Source of the DNA: JAEUIZ01 sp046155605
Lineage (GTDB): Bacteria; Planctomycetota; Phycisphaerae; Phycisphaerales; UBA1924
DNA length: 36,958 nt
Direction of reading: 5' to 3'
NCBI GenBank assembly: GCA_046155605.1
Contig: JBJXFQ010000037.1
Span: forward strand, 1 to 36,958
Shown here: positions 30,090-36,958 of the stretch, piece by piece
Layout: each line of letters begins with the position of its first letter
How positions within the stretch are numbered: position 1 is the first letter of the stretch
Made by a program: the position numbers and the translations under genes
Notes under the pieces: generated by a model
Told to the model about the DNA's origin: nothing
What the model saw: the letters and a program-made list of their open reading frames with translations, nothing else
Database searches by the model: none

Positions 30090-30175
30090 GCGGCTGTGGC
30101 GAAATTGGCAGACGCGCTAGGTTCAGGTCCTAGTGGGAGTAAAATCCCTTGGAGGTTCAAGTCCTCTCAGCCGCA
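30090..30175 (+). tRNA. tRNA-Leu (CAG)
   Basis: An 86-nt class II tRNA. The acceptor stem GCGGCTG (30090-30096) pairs with CAGCCGC (30168-30174), and the discriminator base is A at 30175. The anticodon stem CTAGG/CCTAG closes loop TTCAGGT with anticodon CAG at 30124-30126. A long variable arm (about TGGGAGTAAAATCCCT) and the T-loop GGTTCAAGTCC are present. The CCA end is not encoded: TTC follows directly. It reads CUG leucine codons. Confidence 0.95.
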
Positions 30176-30323
30176 TTCGATCGCGCCGCTTGCCTCGCCG
30201 CACAACGGCGAATGCGGCAATGTTCCCGCCGTGATTCGGCGCGCCGTCGAACCCAGTCCGTGCCGACTGAGCCAACGCCGGAGCACTCGGCAGCCGCCGA
30301 CGCCGGCGCGATACGATCGCCGC

Positions 30324-31382
30324 ATGGCGCTGGTGATCGCCGGAGTTGACGAAGCGGGGTACGGCCCGACGCTCGGGCCGCTGTGCGTGGGCATGGCGGT
30401 CTTTCGCGTCGATTCCTGGTCGCTCGGAGAGCCCGCGCCGTATCTGTGGAAGTTACTGAGCGCGGCAGTAACCGACTCGCCCGGCGACCCCCGCGGCCGA
30501 GTACCGATCGCCGACTCGAAGCGACTGAAACTGCCGAACGACTCGACAAAGCGGCACCCGCTGAAGCACCTGGAGCGCGGCGTGCTCGCCATGCTCGGCG
30601 CGAGCGGCACCATACCAACGTGCGACGAATCGCTGCTCGACGCGCTCGGCACGGAGTATGGCGATGAGGAGTGGAGCCAAGGTCCGGCGATCGGGCTCCC
30701 ACTCGCTCACACGGCGGACCAGTGCCGCATCGATGCGGGATTGGTCGCGGCGGCGATGGAGCGGGCGAGCGTGTCGCTGGCCGCGCTGCGATGCCGCGTG
30801 ATGGGTGTCGGAGAGTTCAATGAGATCGTGGCACGCACGGGAAGCAAGGCGGAGGCAACCGCGAAGGCGGCGGGCGAACTCTTCGGCGCTGCCGCGGCGG
30901 AGCACGGCGATGGGCCGCTGCGGATGGTCTGCGATCAACTTGGCGGGCGGACGCGGTATGAGGACGTGCTGTCGCGGTGGTTCCCGACGATGCGGGCATC
31001 GGCAATGATGGAGACCGAAGAGCGATCACGCTATCGACTCGACGACGCGGATATCCGAGCGAATGGCACGAGCGAGCGACACGCCGCGGACCATGTCACG
31101 GGAGGTGAGGTCGGGGCAAGCGTGGAATCGACGCACCATCCGCGGCGGGCGATCCACTTCATGCCGGAGGCGGAATCGAAGCACTTGGCGGTGGCGCTGG
31201 CGTCGATGGTGGCGAAACTCGTGCGGGAACTCGCCATGATGCGGTTCAACAGGTATTGGTGCGGGCGAACGCCGGACCTGAAACCCACGGCGGGATACGC
31301 GACGGACGCGAAGCGGTGGCTCTATGACATGCGCGAGCACCTGGCTGAGACGGAGCGAGACTCGCTGGTGCGGCGGGCGTGA
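30324..31382 (+). CDS. Divergent RNase HII-like protein
   Basis: A 352-aa protein that begins ALVIAGVDEAGYGPTLGPLCVGMAVF, the RNase HII start with the DE catalytic pair, but the substrate-sensing GRG is GYG. ADSKRLKL matches the conserved DSKxL. MVCDQLGGRTRYEDVL aligns with the third acidic residue (Asp of ...DG...). EAESKHLAVALASMVAKLVREL aligns with GDSRVPEIAAASILAKVTRD, with Glu in place of the fourth Asp. PTAGYATDAKRWL matches HKGYxT. Length exceeds the usual ~200-230 aa by more than 100, mainly through an insert (~90-200). It would cleave RNA in DNA-RNA hybrids, with possibly altered substrate choice. ATG 30324 has no clear ribosome binding site. Confidence 0.8.
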   Translation: MALVIAGVDEAGYGPTLGPLCVGMAVFRVDSWSLGEPAPYLWKLLSAAVTDSPGDPRGRVPIADSKRLKLPNDSTKRHPLKHLERGVLAMLGASGTIPTCDESLLDALGTEYGDEEWSQGPAIGLPLAHTADQCRIDAGLVAAAMERASVSLAALRCRVMGVGEFNEIVARTGSKAEATAKAAGELFGAAAAEHGDGPLRMVCDQLGGRTRYEDVLSRWFPTMRASAMMETEERSRYRLDDADIRANGTSERHAADHVTGGEVGASVESTHHPRRAIHFMPEAESKHLAVALASMVAKLVRELAMMRFNRYWCGRTPDLKPTAGYATDAKRWLYDMREHLAETERDSLVRRA

Positions 31383-31402
31383 CACGCACGACGGAGAAAC
31401 GC

Positions 31403-32530
31403 ATGTCCGATCGCTGTTACCTCGATCTTGCCGCGCGGCTGGCTCTGCGGGGGATGGGCGATGTCGAACCGAATCCGATGGTCGGCGCGGTGATCGTGAA
31501 GGATGGCCGGATCATCGGCATGGGCCATCATCAACGCTTCGGCGGCCCGCACGCGGAGCGCGAGGCGCTCGCCGATTGCCGGGCGTGTGGCAACGATCCG
31601 CGCGGGAGCACCGTCTATGTGACTCTTGAGCCTTGTCGGCATACGGGCAAGACCCTGCCCTGCACCGACGCGCTCATCGAAGCGGGCGTGGCGCGGGTCG
31701 TCGCGGCGCGGCCGGACCCGAACCCTGTATCAGGCGGCGGTCAGGTTGTGCTCCAAACTGCCGGCATTTCCTGCGTCTTTTCGCTGGAAAGCGAGTTGGC
31801 GACGCGCGTCTCGGACCCGTTTGTACGGCGAGTCACAACCGGCATGCCGTGGGTCATGGCGAAGTGGGCGCAGACGCCGGACGGCAGGCTGGTCACCAAC
31901 CCGGATGAGCCACGATGGATCAGCGGCGAGGCCGCACGTCGGCGGGTGCATCGCTTGCGGGCGCGAGTTGACGCGATCATGACGGGCATCGGTACCGTGC
32001 TCGCCGACGATCCGTTGCTGACGGCGCGCGGCGTGGCGCGGGTGCGGCGAGTGGCGAAGCGGGTAGTGATCGACGGCCGGCTCGAAACGCCGACCGATTC
32101 GGCGATGGTGCGGACCGCCCGTGACGTGCCGCTGATCGTGGCGTGCGCAGCGGGGGCCACGCGGCTGTTCTCAACTCGCAGCGAGGCGCTCCGCGCCGCG
32201 GGAGTCGAGATCGTTGAGTTTGCTGCCGAGGGCGAGCGGTTGGATTTGCGCGCCGTGTTGAGATTGTTGAGCGAGGCGAAGGCCGTGACGACCGTGATGC
32301 TCGAGGCCGGACCGAGGTTGCTGGAGGCGATGTTCGCGGCGGAGTTGGTGGACAAGGCCGTGGTGCATGTGGCGGGGACGGACGTGCTCGGAACGGAGGC
32401 CGCAATGCGATCGATTCCGGCGTACGCAGATCGGCATCGGCTTCCGCTCGTTCATTCACGCCGCGTGGGAGCGGACCTGGAACTGACGTTTGCGAAGTCG
32501 TCGGGCACCATCGCGGCGCGCGGCAACTGA
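31403..32530 (+). CDS. ribD: Bifunctional riboflavin biosynthesis deaminase/reductase
   Basis: A 375-aa RibD. The N-terminal deaminase has GGPHAEREAL (His50, Glu52) and TLEPCRHTGKTLPC (Cys78, Cys87) for zinc. The C-terminal reductase begins at PWVMAKWAQTPDGRL with the family's SGEAARRRVHRLRARVDAIMTGIGTVLADDPLLTAR. It converts the GTP-cyclohydrolase-II product (2,5-diamino-6-ribosylamino-pyrimidinone phosphate) to the 5-amino-6-ribitylamino-uracil phosphate step of riboflavin synthesis. ATG 31403 has GGAG 6 nt upstream and is preferred over GTG 31379, which overlaps the RNase stop. The gene follows the RNase HII-like gene directly, and the opposite-strand ygfZ-like gene converges. Confidence 0.94.
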   Translation: MSDRCYLDLAARLALRGMGDVEPNPMVGAVIVKDGRIIGMGHHQRFGGPHAEREALADCRACGNDPRGSTVYVTLEPCRHTGKTLPCTDALIEAGVARVVAARPDPNPVSGGGQVVLQTAGISCVFSLESELATRVSDPFVRRVTTGMPWVMAKWAQTPDGRLVTNPDEPRWISGEAARRRVHRLRARVDAIMTGIGTVLADDPLLTARGVARVRRVAKRVVIDGRLETPTDSAMVRTARDVPLIVACAAGATRLFSTRSEALRAAGVEIVEFAAEGERLDLRAVLRLLSEAKAVTTVMLEAGPRLLEAMFAAELVDKAVVHVAGTDVLGTEAAMRSIPAYADRHRLPLVHSRRVGADLELTFAKSSGTIAARGN

Positions 32531-32538
32531 GCGTCCTG

Positions 32539-33690
32539 CTATCGACGCGACCAGAAGGGCAGCGAGGGTTGCACGGTCGCCGGGACGGGCGCGTCCGGCG
32601 CTTCGATCAGCACGCGGCTGCCGGACGAGTTGTGCGGCGGTCGGACCATCGCGAAACAGATGGCCAGCGAGCCGAGCATAGGTGACACAGCGGAACTGGT
32701 GACGAGGCCGATGGGGTCGGCGTCGGGCGCGTCGGCGGAGAAGATCCGGCCGCCGGTGGCGGGCTGGCGCAACTCGTCGGCCGTGCCGGGCGTGACGACG
32801 AGTTCGGTGCGAAGCGCGACGAGCGAGGGCTTGGAATGCCCGCGCGATTCCATCCGCGCGACAATCTCCTGGCCCAGGTAGCACCCCTTGGTGAACGAGA
32901 CGCGATCGCGGAGGACGCCCGTCTCGTGCGGGAGCGACGTGGGGCCGAAGTCGAGGTAGTAGAGCGGCCTGCCGGCCTCGATTCGCGCGATGTTGAACGC
33001 GTGCCAGCCGGCGGGGCGCGAGACGTCGTCGTGGCCCGCTTCGAGCAACTGCTGATAGACGACCAGCGCGTCTTCCGCTGCCAGTGAGAGCGAGAAGCCC
33101 GGATCGCCCGTGGCGTCGTCGCGGTCGATGACGACGGCACGGCCCGCGATGCTCGCCATGGCCACATGATCGGGCGCGAGGTCGGCGAGTCCGCGCGGCG
33201 AGGCGACGCGGTCAAGGAGCGCGGCCGCGCCCGGGCCATGCAGCGAGAGCCGGTGCATCGACTCGCCGAGGCTCGCCTGCGTGACATCCTCGGCGACGAT
33301 GAACGCGCGAAGCCCATCGATCGTGCGTTCGAGAGCGTGCGTGTCGAGATCGAGCAGCGTGCGGTCGGCCATCTCGATCACACGAAGATCAGCGTCGATG
33401 CGACCCTTGCGATTCAGCCAGAACGACCGCCGGACTGTCATCGGCTGCATCGCGCCCAGTTCCTGGGTCAACATGCGATTCAGGAAGTCTTGTCGATCAC
33501 CACCGCGAACCTCGATCACGGATCGCTGCGGCTCGTCGAGCAGGATGCTGCCCTTGCGGAGTGCGGCGTATTCCAACTCCAACTCGCCGAAGGTCTCGAC
33601 GACGAGAACGCCGGCTTCGGGCGGGCCGTAGGGCGAGATCGAGGCCTCGGCCTGCTGATGTAGGTTGTGCAACGGGCTGACGCGCGCCAT
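32539..33690 (-). CDS. YgfZ/GcvT-like folate-binding protein
   Basis: A 383-aa protein of the GcvT-fold YgfZ group. It carries LNRMLTQELGAMQPMTVRRSFWLNRKGRIDADLRV in the N-terminal part and the diagnostic KGCYLGQEIVARMESRGHSK (Lys268 onward). The conserved Cys in that motif marks YgfZ rather than the aminomethyltransferase. YgfZ-type proteins use tetrahydrofolate to assist Fe-S enzyme maturation. ATG 33690 has GGAGGG just upstream. The gene is convergent with ribD, 8 nt apart. The Fe-S co-chaperone hscB is elsewhere in this window but not linked. Confidence 0.88.
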   Translation of the reverse strand: MARVSPLHNLHQQAEASISPYGPPEAGVLVVETFGELELEYAALRKGSILLDEPQRSVIEVRGGDRQDFLNRMLTQELGAMQPMTVRRSFWLNRKGRIDADLRVIEMADRTLLDLDTHALERTIDGLRAFIVAEDVTQASLGESMHRLSLHGPGAAALLDRVASPRGLADLAPDHVAMASIAGRAVVIDRDDATGDPGFSLSLAAEDALVVYQQLLEAGHDDVSRPAGWHAFNIARIEAGRPLYYLDFGPTSLPHETGVLRDRVSFTKGCYLGQEIVARMESRGHSKPSLVALRTELVVTPGTADELRQPATGGRIFSADAPDADPIGLVTSSAVSPMLGSLAICFAMVRPPHNSSGSRVLIEAPDAPVPATVQPSLPFWSRR

Positions 33691-33857
33691 CCACCCTCCG
33701 TGTTGCCGGATGGTATGCGAACGGCCCGACGACGCGGCGTGAGGAAGGTACACTCAGCGGCTTGACATCCGCGCTTTCAACCGCTCGACTCCTTGTCGCC
33801 CCCCACCACCACCGCGCCGGCATCGCACATAAAGCATCGTTCACATCCTGACTCACC

Positions 33858-34958
33858 ATGGGAGTTTCCACCTTGAACATCGATCTTCTGAAGCGGCTGT
33901 GCGAGACCCCCGGCGTGCCGGGGCGAGAGGATCGCGTCCGCTCGCTCATCGAACGTGAGATCAAGGGCCTTTTCGACGACGTGCGTGTCGATCCGATGGG
34001 TTCGCTGCTCTGCCGGCGCGACCCGCGCGGGAAGGGGAAGGGAGCCAAGCCCGCGCGAACCAAAGCCGGCGACGAATCGACCCGCGTCATGCTCCTGTGC
34101 CACATGGACGAGATCGGGTTTTACGTCAGCCACGTCGATGCCAAGGGCTGGATCTGGGTGAACCCTGCCGGCGGCTTTGACGCCCGAAACCTGTTCTCGC
34201 GGCGGGTGCTGGTCTGCACCGACAAGGGCGACTTCAAGGGCGTGATGAACCCCGGCGGAAGGCCGATCCACATCTCTTTGCCCGATGAACGCAGCAAGAT
34301 CCCCGAGGTCAAGCAGTTCTTCGTTGACATCGGCCTCCCCCCGGAGAAGGTCAAGAAGGCCGTTCAGGTGGGCGACTACGTCGTCATGGACGAGCCATGC
34401 CTGACCGAGATGGGTGACAAGGTCGTCTCCAAGGCGCTGGATAATCGAGTGGCGTGCTGGCTGGGGATCGAGGCGATCCGCAAACTGGATGAGAGCGGCA
34501 CGGGACATGCATGCGAGGTTCATGTCGTCTTCACAACGCAGGAGGAAGTCGGCCTGCGCGGCGCGAAGACCGCGGCCTACGCCATCAAGCCGCACATCGG
34601 CCTCGGGCTCGATGTCACGCTCTCGTGCGACACGCCGGGGGTGCCCGAGGAAGAGAGCGTGACCAAGCAGGGCAAGGGTTTCGGGCTGCACATCAAGGAC
34701 GGCTCGTTCATCTCGGACAAGCGGCTCGTGGACGAGATGGAGGCCGTCGCCAAGAAGAACCGCATTCCGTACCAGCGGACGATCCTGGCGGCGGGCGGTC
34801 AGGACGGGGCGGCGGCGCAGCAGGCCGCGGCCGGCGCGCGGGCCGTCGGTATCGTCGTGGGCACTCGTTACATCCACACCGTCACCGAGATGATCGACAA
34901 GCGCGACCTCGCGGCGGCGCGGGACGTCATCGCGGCGTATCTGCCCACCGTGAAATAG
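33858..34958 (+). CDS. M42-family metallo-aminopeptidase
   Basis: A 366-aa di-metal peptidase: CHMDEIGF (His82, Asp84), SKALDNRVACWLG with the bridging Asp195, TTQEEVGLRGAKTA with the catalytic Glu pair (229-230), GLGLDVTLSCDTPG (Asp252), and RYIHTVTEMIDKRDL (metal-binding His). M42 enzymes form dodecameric tetrahedral (TET) particles that trim peptides from the N terminus in the cytoplasm. The N-terminal insert (residues ~56-75, Lys/Gly-rich) is unusual. A possible -35 TTGACA (about 33762) lies ~95 bp upstream, but its -10 partner is weak. Start ATG 33858 is fixed by the conserved first helix. Confidence 0.93.
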   Translation: MGVSTLNIDLLKRLCETPGVPGREDRVRSLIEREIKGLFDDVRVDPMGSLLCRRDPRGKGKGAKPARTKAGDESTRVMLLCHMDEIGFYVSHVDAKGWIWVNPAGGFDARNLFSRRVLVCTDKGDFKGVMNPGGRPIHISLPDERSKIPEVKQFFVDIGLPPEKVKKAVQVGDYVVMDEPCLTEMGDKVVSKALDNRVACWLGIEAIRKLDESGTGHACEVHVVFTTQEEVGLRGAKTAAYAIKPHIGLGLDVTLSCDTPGVPEEESVTKQGKGFGLHIKDGSFISDKRLVDEMEAVAKKNRIPYQRTILAAGGQDGAAAQQAAAGARAVGIVVGTRYIHTVTEMIDKRDLAAARDVIAAYLPTVK

Positions 34959-34986
34959 CAGCGCGGCGGGTGCGGCCGGCCTCGGA

Positions 34987-35541
34987 TCACGCGCGCGTGG
35001 CGTTGGTGCCGCGAACACGCGCGCCGCGTCGCCTCGACCAGATCGGCAGCGCCCATAGATAGCCGCCTGTCCCGAGCAGGCCGAGCAGGATGAGTGCGTT
35101 GGGCAGGAAAACCCCCAACTTTGCCCACGGGTGGAACCACGACCCGTCGTGCAGCGACTCGATCAGGTCGCTGCGTCGATATGCGGCGTGCAGCACCTCG
35201 CCAGTCGTCATGCACACCTGCACTTCCCATCGGTTCTTCGACTGGACCTTGATCGTCCCGTCGCGCAGGCGATAGTCCAGGCGATCAACGTCCGCCCACG
35301 AACTGATCGACGCGCCCGGCACCGAAGACGCCGAGGCCAAAACGGCGTGCAGGTCGATCTTGGGCGGCCCGGCGACTCGGCGCACCGTCGGTGGCTGCAC
35401 GAATGCCAACTGCTTCTTGAGCAGGAGCAGGATCCCGGTGCTGACGACGAGCATCAGCGGGACCAGCGACGCGATCGCGCCCCATCGATGCACTCGACGC
35501 GTCCACTTGTTCACAAAGGCTCGCAGTGAGCGGTGCGGCAT
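34987..35541 (-). CDS. PepSY-associated membrane protein
   Basis: A 184-aa protein. An N-terminal amphipathic/basic segment with RRVHRWGAIASLVPLMLVVSTGILLLLKK forms helix 1; a periplasmic PepSY-like domain (~55-130) contains DYRLRDGTIKVQSKNRWEVQVCMTTGEVLHAAYRRSDLIESLHDG; LGVFLPNALILLGLLGTGGYLWALPIW forms helix 2. The HRW...STG pattern and the LIExxHDGS...WAxxG motif are shared by PepSY-TM proteins, some of which are linked to iron reduction or siderophore uptake. GAGGA lies 6 nt before ATG 35541. No iron genes are adjacent. Confidence 0.85.
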   Translation of the reverse strand: MPHRSLRAFVNKWTRRVHRWGAIASLVPLMLVVSTGILLLLKKQLAFVQPPTVRRVAGPPKIDLHAVLASASSVPGASISSWADVDRLDYRLRDGTIKVQSKNRWEVQVCMTTGEVLHAAYRRSDLIESLHDGSWFHPWAKLGVFLPNALILLGLLGTGGYLWALPIWSRRRGARVRGTNATRA

Positions 35542-35571
35542 GGTGTTCCTCGGCGGGGAGATAAGGCCAGA

Positions 35572-35835
35572 TTAGCGGAGGATCAGGACCCAGGCCGCGG
35601 CGTGCGCCGCCGCCGCCAGCAGCGTGCTAAGGACGAACGCTGCCTTCCGGTTCTTGTGGCGGATCAGGAAGATTCCGGCGATCGAGCCGGGCCAGCCGCC
35701 GACCAGCGAGAACGCGTGCAGCCATCGCTCGGGGATGCGCCGCGAACCGCGGCGGGCACGGTTCTTGTCAATGGCAAACGCCGCAAAGGACGCGACGCTT
35801 GCCGCGAGGCACCAGCCGAGGAGGAGGGGGATCAT
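35572..35835 (-). CDS. DUF1294 family small membrane protein
   Basis: An 87-aa protein with the family pattern: an N-terminal helix (LLLGWCLAASVASFAAFAIDKNRARRGSRRIPERWLHAFSLVGGWPGSIAGIFLIRHKNRKAAFVLS) and a final helix. The segment FAIDK...RIPE..L...GGWPGA..G...FRHK..K is typical of DUF1294. Its ATG overlaps the rmlB stop by one base. Function unknown; relatives sit in many different contexts. Confidence 0.88.
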   Translation of the reverse strand: MIPLLLGWCLAASVASFAAFAIDKNRARRGSRRIPERWLHAFSLVGGWPGSIAGIFLIRHKNRKAAFVLSTLLAAAAHAAAWVLILR

Positions 35836-36869
35836 CAGCGGTTGCCGTATTGCTTGGCGTAGTAGTCGCGATAGGCACCGCTCTTGACGCGTCGCCACCA
35901 CGGTTCGTTGGCCTTGTACCAGTGGATCGTGGCTTCGAGGGCCGCGGGCCACGCGCTCCGCGTCGGCGTCCAGCCCAACTCGCGCTTGATCTTCGTCGCG
36001 TCGATCGCGTACCGCCGATCGTGGCCCGGGCGATCGGCCACCGGTCGGATCATCTCCGCGCCCTTGCCCATGATCCGCAGGATCGAGTGCGTCAGGTCCA
36101 GGTTGCTCCGCTCGTTGTTGCCGCCGACGTTATAGACCTCGCCGGCCTTGCCCTTCTCGAGCACGGACAGCACGGCCTCGCAATGGTCGTCCACATGCAG
36201 CCAGTCGCGGACGTTCTTCCCGTCGCCATACAGCGGCACCTGCTGCCCGTCGATCAGGTTCGTCACGAAAAGTGGGATGACCTTCTCGGGAAACTGGTAC
36301 GGTCCGAAGTTGTTCGAGCAGCGCGTGGTCAGGATGTCCATGTGGAAGGTGTGGTGGTAGGCACGGGCGAGCATGTCGCCGCCCGCTTTGCTCGCGGAAT
36401 ACGGGCTGTTTGTCGCCATCGGCGTCTCCTCGGTGAACATGAGGTCTGGACGGTCGAGCGGCAGGCTGCCGTAGACCTCATCGGTGGAGACGTAGACGAA
36501 TCGACCGGATTTCGCCCACGCGCCGCCACGTGCCTTGCGGCAGGCGTCGAGCACCGTCTGCGTGCCCACCACGTTGCTCACGACGAACGGCTTGGAGTCG
36601 AGGATCGACCGATCGACATGGCTCTCCGCGGCCATATGCACAACCGCGTCGCATTCTTCGACGAGACGCCCCACCACGTCGACATCGCAGATGTCGCCCT
36701 TGACGAAGCGATAGTTCGGGCTCTTCTCCGCGGCCGCGAGGTTCTCAAGATTTCCCGAGTACGAGAGCAGGTCGAGGTTGGTAAGTCTTGCGGTCGGACG
36801 ATGGCGGAGCAGGAAGTGGACGAAGTTGGACCCGATGAAGCCCGCGCCGCCGGTGAGAAGAATGTGCAT
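35835..36869 (-). CDS. rmlB: dTDP-glucose 4,6-dehydratase
   Basis: A 344-aa SDR-type enzyme with the RmlB signature: TGGAGFIGSNFVHFLL, LLSYSGNLENL, HMAAESHVDRSI, VYVSTDEVYGSL, the catalytic SPYSASKAGGDML (Tyr-x-x-x-Lys), RCSNNFGPYQFPEKVIPLFVTNLIDGQQVPLYGDGKNVRDWLHVDDH and a C-terminal RPGHDRRYAIDATKIKRELGW. It converts dTDP-glucose to dTDP-4-keto-6-deoxy-glucose, the entry to dTDP-rhamnose and other deoxysugars for cell-surface glycans. DUF1294 follows with a one-base overlap. Together with galE at the other end it shows surface-polysaccharide capacity on this chromosome. Confidence 0.96.
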   Translation of the reverse strand: MHILLTGGAGFIGSNFVHFLLRHRPTARLTNLDLLSYSGNLENLAAAEKSPNYRFVKGDICDVDVVGRLVEECDAVVHMAAESHVDRSILDSKPFVVSNVVGTQTVLDACRKARGGAWAKSGRFVYVSTDEVYGSLPLDRPDLMFTEETPMATNSPYSASKAGGDMLARAYHHTFHMDILTTRCSNNFGPYQFPEKVIPLFVTNLIDGQQVPLYGDGKNVRDWLHVDDHCEAVLSVLEKGKAGEVYNVGGNNERSNLDLTHSILRIMGKGAEMIRPVADRPGHDRRYAIDATKIKRELGWTPTRSAWPAALEATIHWYKANEPWWRRVKSGAYRDYYAKQYGNR

Positions 36870-36896
36870 GGGGTCGAATCTCCGGAAGTGCGCGGG

Positions 36897-36958
36897 CTAC
36901 AGGCCGAGGGACTCCAAACCCACCGCGCGAGCCGCGTTGGCGAGGTCCTTGTCGAGCG
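36897..36958 (-). CDS. C-terminal end of an unidentified upstream gene (partial)
   Basis: Minus-strand reading of the window edge gives LDKDLANAARAVGLESLGL followed by TAG (36899-36897), 27 nt before the rmlB start. It is likely the last gene of the operon preceding rmlB, perhaps another nucleotide-sugar gene, but too little is visible to name it. Confidence 0.45.
   Translation of the reverse strand, partial: LDKDLANAARAVGLESLGL

Noticed and set aside
33762..33790. TTGACA as promoter for the M42 peptidase gene
   Set aside because: The hexamer is good but the -10 at the right spacing (TCGACT) is poor; kept only as a remark.

Overview
The window is a GC-rich, gene-dense stretch of a bacterial chromosome with no rRNA, insertion sequence or CRISPR array. 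The mix of genes suggests a planctomycete, most likely of the Phycisphaerae type. The pointers are short proteins of a kind I associate with that phylum, a PqqD-like/M50/HlyD fusion, a GAF-HlyD fusion, an RMD1-family protein, and mostly housekeeping genes scattered in short operons. This placement is inference from gene content; no marker gene was aligned.

Layout. 1-1476 (minus): lgt followed by galE, which runs off the left edge. 1515-2468 (plus): a PadR-like regulator translationally coupled to a small membrane protein that carries a 21-bp tandem repeat. 2490-4625 (minus): a glycogen debranching enzyme, divergent from an ExbB/ExbD-type proton-channel pair (4660-5830). 5906-8073: an 80-aa protein (minus), a PIN-PhoH ATPase and an 85-aa protein (both plus). 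8134-9893 (minus): a two-gene restriction-modification system, a Dam-class adenine methyltransferase overlapping an HNH nuclease by one base. 9983-10771 (minus): an atypical SDR oxidoreductase.

10923-16565 (plus) is the most unusual region. A HlyD-type adaptor overlaps a GAF-GAF-TM-HlyD fusion, and these are followed by a PqqD-like/site-2-protease/HlyD fusion. Together they look like an export or peptide-processing machine that uses no ABC or RND motor encoded here. A four-helix-bundle (S23/IVP) gene bounded by inverted arrays of GGGACGA-like octamers sits between the last two genes. It appears to have separated the M50 gene from its ribosome binding site.

16616-21931 (minus): a triple zinc-ribbon membrane protein, an RMD1/YagE-family protein, a lipoprotein, an M20 peptidase and a small lipase-like hydrolase. 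21986-23332 (plus): a DUF1015 protein. 23372-24360 (minus): hscB overlapping a membrane-anchored thioredoxin. 24408-24858: two tiny genes, including a 51-aa very basic protein. 25101-28578 (minus): an acyl-CoA carboxylase carboxyltransferase and an ABC-2 ATPase/permease pair. 28724-30175 (plus): recA with a clear promoter and a structured leader, then tRNA-Leu(CAG). 30324-32530 (plus): a divergent RNase HII-like protein and ribD. 32539-33690 (minus): a YgfZ-type folate-binding protein. 33858-34958 (plus): an M42 aminopeptidase. 34987-36958 (minus): a PepSY membrane protein, a DUF1294 protein, rmlB and the last codons of an upstream gene. Nucleotide-sugar genes therefore lie at both ends.

All functions are read from motifs and remembered family signatures; no database search was made. 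The GC content produces very long antisense open frames, which were discarded.
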